Below the pieces are notes generated by a model. It saw nothing but the letters and a program-made list of their open reading frames with translations, was not told the DNA's origin and made no database searches. A stretch of 64,000 nt of DNA from Streptomyces diastatochromogenes (GTDB taxonomy: Bacteria; Actinomycetota; Actinomycetes; Streptomycetales; Streptomycetaceae), in the NCBI RefSeq assembly GCF_002242805.1, contig NZ_MCGQ01000022.1:148051-212050 (forward strand), in the 5' to 3' direction. Made by a program: the position numbers and the translations under genes. Each line of letters opens with the position of its first letter. The stretch's first letter is position 1. Below are positions 60,808 to 64,000 of this stretch, in pieces.

Positions 60808-60840
60808 CCACTAGAGCGCGCTAATAAAGCGCTCTAGTGG
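60808..60840. promoter_or_regulatory. 12-bp perfect inverted repeat ahead of the sugar-binding protein gene
   Basis: CCACTAGAGCGC (60808-60819) and GCGCTCTAGTGG (60829-60840) flank the spacer GCTAATAAA, 46 nt upstream of the gene at 60887. The half-site AGAGCGC/GCGCTCT resembles LacI/GntR-class operators. A T-tract is absent, so an operator is more likely than a terminator. Confidence 0.65.
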
Positions 60841-60886
60841 CTGGAAACGCTCGGTTACCTGAACCGCACAGCGAGGTGCAAGGGAC

Positions 60887-61891
60887 ATGCACAGAAACCA
60901 TCGAGCCGCCGCCTGGGCCGCCGTCGTTCTCACCGGCGTTCTTGTCGCCACCGGCTGCTCCAGCAGCTCCGGCGGCAAGAAGTCCGAGGAGGGCGGTGCG
61001 GCCGCCGCCGCGGGCAAGGCCGACACGCCCCGGATGACGGTGGCCATGGTCACCCACGCCTCCCCCGGCGACACCTTCTGGGACCTCATCCGCAAGGGTG
61101 CCCAGGCCGCCGCCGCCAAGGACAACATCAAGCTCGTCTACTCCAGCGACCCCAACGCCGGCAACCAGGCCAACCTGGTGCAGAACGCGATCGACCAGAA
61201 GGTCGACGGCATCGCGCTCACCGCGGCCAAGCCCGACGCCATGAAGGACGTGGTCGCCAAGGCCAAGGCGGCCGGCATCCCGGTCGTCGGCTTCAACTCC
61301 GGCCTGGACAACTGGAAGCAGCTCGGCATGCTCGAGTACTTCGGCCAGGACGAGAACATCGCCGGCCAGGCCTTCGGCCGGCGCCTGAACCAGATCGGCG
61401 CCAAGCACGCCCTCTGTGTCATCCAGGAACAGGGGCAGGTCGCACTGGAGGCCCGCTGCGCCGGCCTCAAGAAGGGCTTCAACGGCAAGACGGACATCCT
61501 CTACGTCAACGGCACCGACATGCCCTCGGTGAAGTCGACGATCACCGCGAAGCTCAAGGCCGACTCCTCCATCGACCAGGTGGTCACCCTCGGCGCCCCG
61601 ATCGCGCTGACCGCCGTGCAGTCGCTGTCCGACGCGGGCAGCAAGGCCAAGGTCGCGACCTTCGACCTCAACCAGCAGCTCGTCAAGGCCGTCCAGGACG
61701 GCACGGTCGAGTTCGCCGTCGACCAGCAGCCGTACCTGCAGGGGTACCTCGCCGTCGACTCCCTGTGGCTGTACAAGAACAACGGCAACTTCAGCGGTGG
61801 CGGCACCGCACCCGTGCTGACGGGCCCGGCCTTCATCACCAAGGACAACGCCGACACGGTCGCCGGGTTCGCCGCGAAGGGCACCCGGTGA
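60887..61891 (+). CDS. Sugar ABC transporter substrate-binding lipoprotein (type I PBP)
   Basis: A 334-residue lipoprotein. The signal peptide ends in a lipobox at ATGCSS (about residue 24), followed by a Gly/Ala-rich linker and a ribose/inositol-type periplasmic-binding fold: MVTHASPGDTFWDLIRKGAQAA, ANLVQNAIDQKVDGIALTA, GIPVVGFNSG and VEFAVDQQPYLQGYLAVDSL. It would deliver a pentose, hexose or inositol to an ABC importer, but the permease and ATPase genes expected next are lost. The stop overlaps the remnant permease start (TGATG). Confidence 0.9.
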   Translation: MHRNHRAAAWAAVVLTGVLVATGCSSSSGGKKSEEGGAAAAAGKADTPRMTVAMVTHASPGDTFWDLIRKGAQAAAAKDNIKLVYSSDPNAGNQANLVQNAIDQKVDGIALTAAKPDAMKDVVAKAKAAGIPVVGFNSGLDNWKQLGMLEYFGQDENIAGQAFGRRLNQIGAKHALCVIQEQGQVALEARCAGLKKGFNGKTDILYVNGTDMPSVKSTITAKLKADSSIDQVVTLGAPIALTAVQSLSDAGSKAKVATFDLNQQLVKAVQDGTVEFAVDQQPYLQGYLAVDSLWLYKNNGNFSGGGTAPVLTGPAFITKDNADTVAGFAAKGTR

Positions 61892-61989
61892 TGAGTGTGC
61901 CCCAGCATGCCGAGCCGGCGGTGACCACCCGCACCGTTGATGATCGGCCTCTTCTCCCTGCTGATGCCCTTACGCCGTCCTCGCGATGA
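61891..61989 (+). pseudogene. ABC sugar permease, first codons only
   Basis: ATG 61891 overlaps the binding-protein stop, as normal for the next transporter gene. It encodes MSVPQHAEPAVTTRTVDDRP, like the hydrophilic N-terminus of sugar ABC permeases, and ends after 32 codons with no membrane helix. The region to 62069 shows no further coding. Most likely a deletion removed the permease and ATPase genes between here and the iolG-like gene. Confidence 0.55.
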
Positions 61990-62069
61990 CCGTCGCCTTC
62001 CTGGCCTTCCCTGGTCGCCGGCACCGGGATCCCCTGACCCTCTTGTTCGCATGTCCTAAGGAAACGACC

Positions 62070-63083
62070 ATGACCGTACGTGTGGGAGTGATCGGCGCCG
62101 GCTGGATCGGCAAGGAGCACATCCGGCGGCTCACCGACACCATCACCGGAGCCCGCGTCACCGCGGTCACCGACATCGACGCCGCCCGGGCCGCGGAGGC
62201 GGCGCCGGTCGGCGCCCGAGTACTACCCGACGGCGCTTCCGTGGTCGCGGCGGACGATGTCGACGCCGTCCTCGTGACGTCCTGGGGCCCGACCCACGCC
62301 GAACACGTGCTGAACGCGATCGCCGCCGGAAAGCCGGTGTTCTGCGAGAAGCCCCTGGCCACCACCGCCGAGGACTGTCTGAAGATCATCGAGGCGGAGC
62401 AGGCCCACGGCCGCCGGCTGGTCCAGGTCGGCTTCATGCGCCGCTACGACGCCGGGTACCGGCAGATGAAGCAGGTCATCGAGTCCGGCCGGATCGGCGA
62501 GCCGCTGATCGTGCACTGCGCCCACCGCAATCCGACCGTCCCGGAGTCGTACACCTCCGCCATGGCCGCCCTGGACACGGCCGTACACGAGGTGGACGTG
62601 CTGCGCTGGCTGCTCGACGACGAGATCGTCTCCACCCAGGTGGTCACCCCGCGGGCCACCGGCAAGCGGTTCGAGCACCTGAGGGATCCGCAGATCATGC
62701 TGTTCGAGACCGCCAAGGGTGTCCGTATCGATCTGGAGGTCTTCGTCAACTGCCAGTACGGCTACGACATCCAGTGCGAGGCGGTGGGCGAGGAGGGCCT
62801 GGTCCGCCTGCCCGACCCGGCCGCGGTCGGTGTGCGCAGCGCGGGACAGCACAGCACGGAGGTGCTGACGGACTGGGTGGGCCGTTTCGCGGACGCCTTC
62901 GACACCGAGTTCCGCGAGTGGATCGCGGCGGTCGACGCCGGCAACGAGCCCACCGGCCCCTCGGCCTGGGACGGCTACGCCGCCACCGTCATCACCAGCG
63001 CGACCGTCGAGGCCCTGGAGTCCGGCCGCGTCATCGCCACGGACCTCAAGCCCCGCCCCACCTTCTACGGAGGCATCGCGTGA
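62070..63083 (+). CDS. iolG: Gfo/Idh/MocA oxidoreductase, inositol 2-dehydrogenase-like
   Basis: A 337-residue NAD-dependent dehydrogenase. The NAD motif is VGVIGAGWIGKEHIRRL, the EKP motif PVFCEKPLATT, and the catalytic segment DTAVHEVDVLRWLLDDE, as in IolG. It would oxidise myo-inositol or a related cyclitol or sugar at one hydroxyl. ATG 62070 has AAGGAA 7 nt upstream. The next gene overlaps by 4 nt and encodes a sugar-phosphate isomerase-like TIM barrel, so the two act in one pathway with the upstream binding protein. Scyllo-inositol or another sugar remains possible. Confidence 0.87.
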   Translation: MTVRVGVIGAGWIGKEHIRRLTDTITGARVTAVTDIDAARAAEAAPVGARVLPDGASVVAADDVDAVLVTSWGPTHAEHVLNAIAAGKPVFCEKPLATTAEDCLKIIEAEQAHGRRLVQVGFMRRYDAGYRQMKQVIESGRIGEPLIVHCAHRNPTVPESYTSAMAALDTAVHEVDVLRWLLDDEIVSTQVVTPRATGKRFEHLRDPQIMLFETAKGVRIDLEVFVNCQYGYDIQCEAVGEEGLVRLPDPAAVGVRSAGQHSTEVLTDWVGRFADAFDTEFREWIAAVDAGNEPTGPSAWDGYAATVITSATVEALESGRVIATDLKPRPTFYGGIA

Positions 63084-63946
63084 AGATCGCCCTCGACCCG
63101 TACATGTTCCGCGCGCTGCCGATCGACGACATGGTGCGCACGGTGGCCGAACTCGGCTACGGGTACATCGAGTTGTCCCCGCGCGACGACTTCATACCGT
63201 TCTTCCTGCGCCCGAGGGCGGACGACGGGCGCATCGCGGAGCTGAAGAACTCCCTGCGCACGCACGGCGTCAAGCTGTCCTCCGTGCTCCCCCTCTACAA
63301 GTGGTCCTCGCCGGACGAGACCGAGCGGCAGGCCGCCGTGCGGTACTGGAAGCGCATGATCGAGATCACCGCCGATCTCGAATGTCCGCTGATGAACTCG
63401 GAGTTCAACGGCCGCCCGGAGCGCGCCGCCGAGAGCGAGGCTGCCTTCTGGGGCTCGCTGGAGGAGCTGCTGCCGCTGTTCGAGCGCGAGGGCATCGCCC
63501 TCAACCTCGAAGCCCACCCTGACGACTTCTGCGAGGAGAACACCCCCGCGGTCGACCTCGTCCGGGCGATCAACAAGCCCTGGGTGAACTACCTCTACTG
63601 CGCCCCGCACTCCTTCCACCTCTCGGGTGCCGACCCGACGGCGGACATCGCGGCGATGATGCGCTACGCCGGCGACAAGCTCCAGCACGTGCACATCGCC
63701 GACTCCTTCAACCACAAGGGGTCCTCGGGTCTGCGGTACATCCTCAACCCGCCGGGCACCACCGCCCGTATCCACCAGCACCTGGACATCGGCCAGGGTG
63801 AGGTCGACTGGGACGCCTTCTTCGGCACGCTGCGCGAGCTGGACTTCGACGGCGTGGCCACGGCCTGCGTCTTCGCCTGGGAGGAACGCGCCCGGGAGTC
63901 CTCCGCGTTCATGCTGGACCGCATCAGCAAGGAGTTGGCTTCCTGA
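63080..63946 (+). CDS. Xylose isomerase-like TIM barrel (IolE/IolH type)
   Basis: A 288-residue AP-endonuclease-2-fold protein: KIALDPYMFRALPIDDMV, ELGYGYIELSPRDDF, MNSEFNGRP and LNLEAHPDDFCEEN, with HVHIADSFNHKG and GQGEVDWDAFF carrying the expected metal/acid residues. Members include 2-keto-myo-inositol dehydratase and sugar epimerases. GTG 63080 overlaps the iolG-like stop (GTGA). A perfect hairpin begins at the base after the stop. Confidence 0.87.
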   Translation: MKIALDPYMFRALPIDDMVRTVAELGYGYIELSPRDDFIPFFLRPRADDGRIAELKNSLRTHGVKLSSVLPLYKWSSPDETERQAAVRYWKRMIEITADLECPLMNSEFNGRPERAAESEAAFWGSLEELLPLFEREGIALNLEAHPDDFCEENTPAVDLVRAINKPWVNYLYCAPHSFHLSGADPTADIAAMMRYAGDKLQHVHIADSFNHKGSSGLRYILNPPGTTARIHQHLDIGQGEVDWDAFFGTLRELDFDGVATACVFAWEERARESSAFMLDRISKELAS

Positions 63947-63975
63947 GGCTGCCGCTCACCGCGCGAGCGGCAGCC
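63947..63975 (+). terminator. Perfect 11-bp hairpin after the iol-like genes
   Basis: GGCTGCCGCTC (63947-63957) pairs with GAGCGGCAGCC (63965-63975), loop 7 nt, starting directly after the stop codon. No further gene is seen to 64000. Confidence 0.75.
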
Positions 63976-64000
63976 AGAGCACCGGGGAGGGCCGGTCAAC

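Overview
The window is chromosomal DNA of a Streptomyces-type actinomycete. The base composition is very GC-rich with strong third-position G/C bias, many genes start with GTG, and neighbouring genes often overlap by ATGA or GTGA. TTA leucine codons are almost absent: reading by eye I found three in frame. Families typical of streptomycetes recur: XRE/MmyB regulators, a LAL regulator, a sedolisin, a thermolysin-type protease and DUF4082 surface proteins. I saw no rRNA, tRNA, CRISPR array or intact insertion sequence.

Region 1 (1-7333) reads leftward and looks like part of an isonitrile natural-product cluster. It holds an acyl-ACP/CoA ligase (cut by the window edge), a FcoT/ScoD-type protein, a ScoE-type iron oxidase, an acyl carrier protein, a stand-alone KAS III and an MFS exporter. 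Behind them lie an aspartyl/asparaginyl beta-hydroxylase and an ABC ATPase-like protein without a Walker A lysine. The expected NRPS is not in the window and would have to lie to the left.

Region 2 (7373-18745) is accessory. It contains a second MFS exporter and XRE/MmyB regulator, a DJ-1/SnoaL/flavodoxin oxidoreductase operon, an XRE gene with a large internal deletion, two MDR dehydrogenases, and remnants of a CPA1 antiporter and an IS5-like transposase. It ends with a VOC protein and a secreted M4 protease next to a LysR regulator. A 22-bp element occurs twice in this region (12172 and 12537).

Region 3 (19023-49365, perhaps to 52850) is a large exopolysaccharide locus. The rightward arm makes and transfers sugars: rmlA, rmlB, rmlD, a WbpD-like acetyltransferase, a TagA/WecG glycosyltransferase, a UDP-sugar 6-dehydrogenase, a UDP-GlcNAc 2-epimerase, a Wzz-like protein, a flippase, a beta-helix lipoprotein, a glycosyltransferase, two methyltransferases and an acyltransferase. 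The leftward arm holds glycosyltransferases, a Wzz-Wzy fusion polymerase, a 1200-residue secreted modular protein, two DegT aminotransferases, a NeuD-type acetyltransferase, an epimerase, a WlbA/WbpB-like dehydrogenase and the initiating polyprenyl glycosylphosphotransferase. Together the two arms encode a full set for a UDP-ManNAc3NAcA-like sugar and probably a dTDP-4-acetamido sugar. Three genes of this locus, including the initiating enzyme, carry the TTA codons, which suggests bldA control. A glycosyltransferase/MFS/beta-propeller trio follows (49652-52850).

Region 4 (52887-64000) mixes intact and decayed genes. Intact are a baeRF-type protein, a LAL regulator, a sedolisin, an SDR, and a sugar-binding lipoprotein followed by iolG-like and iolH/iolE-like genes. 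Decayed are an AraC regulator, an acyl-CoA dehydrogenase tail, an SGNH hydrolase fragment and an ABC permease start. The sugar transporter therefore has lost its permease and ATPase here.
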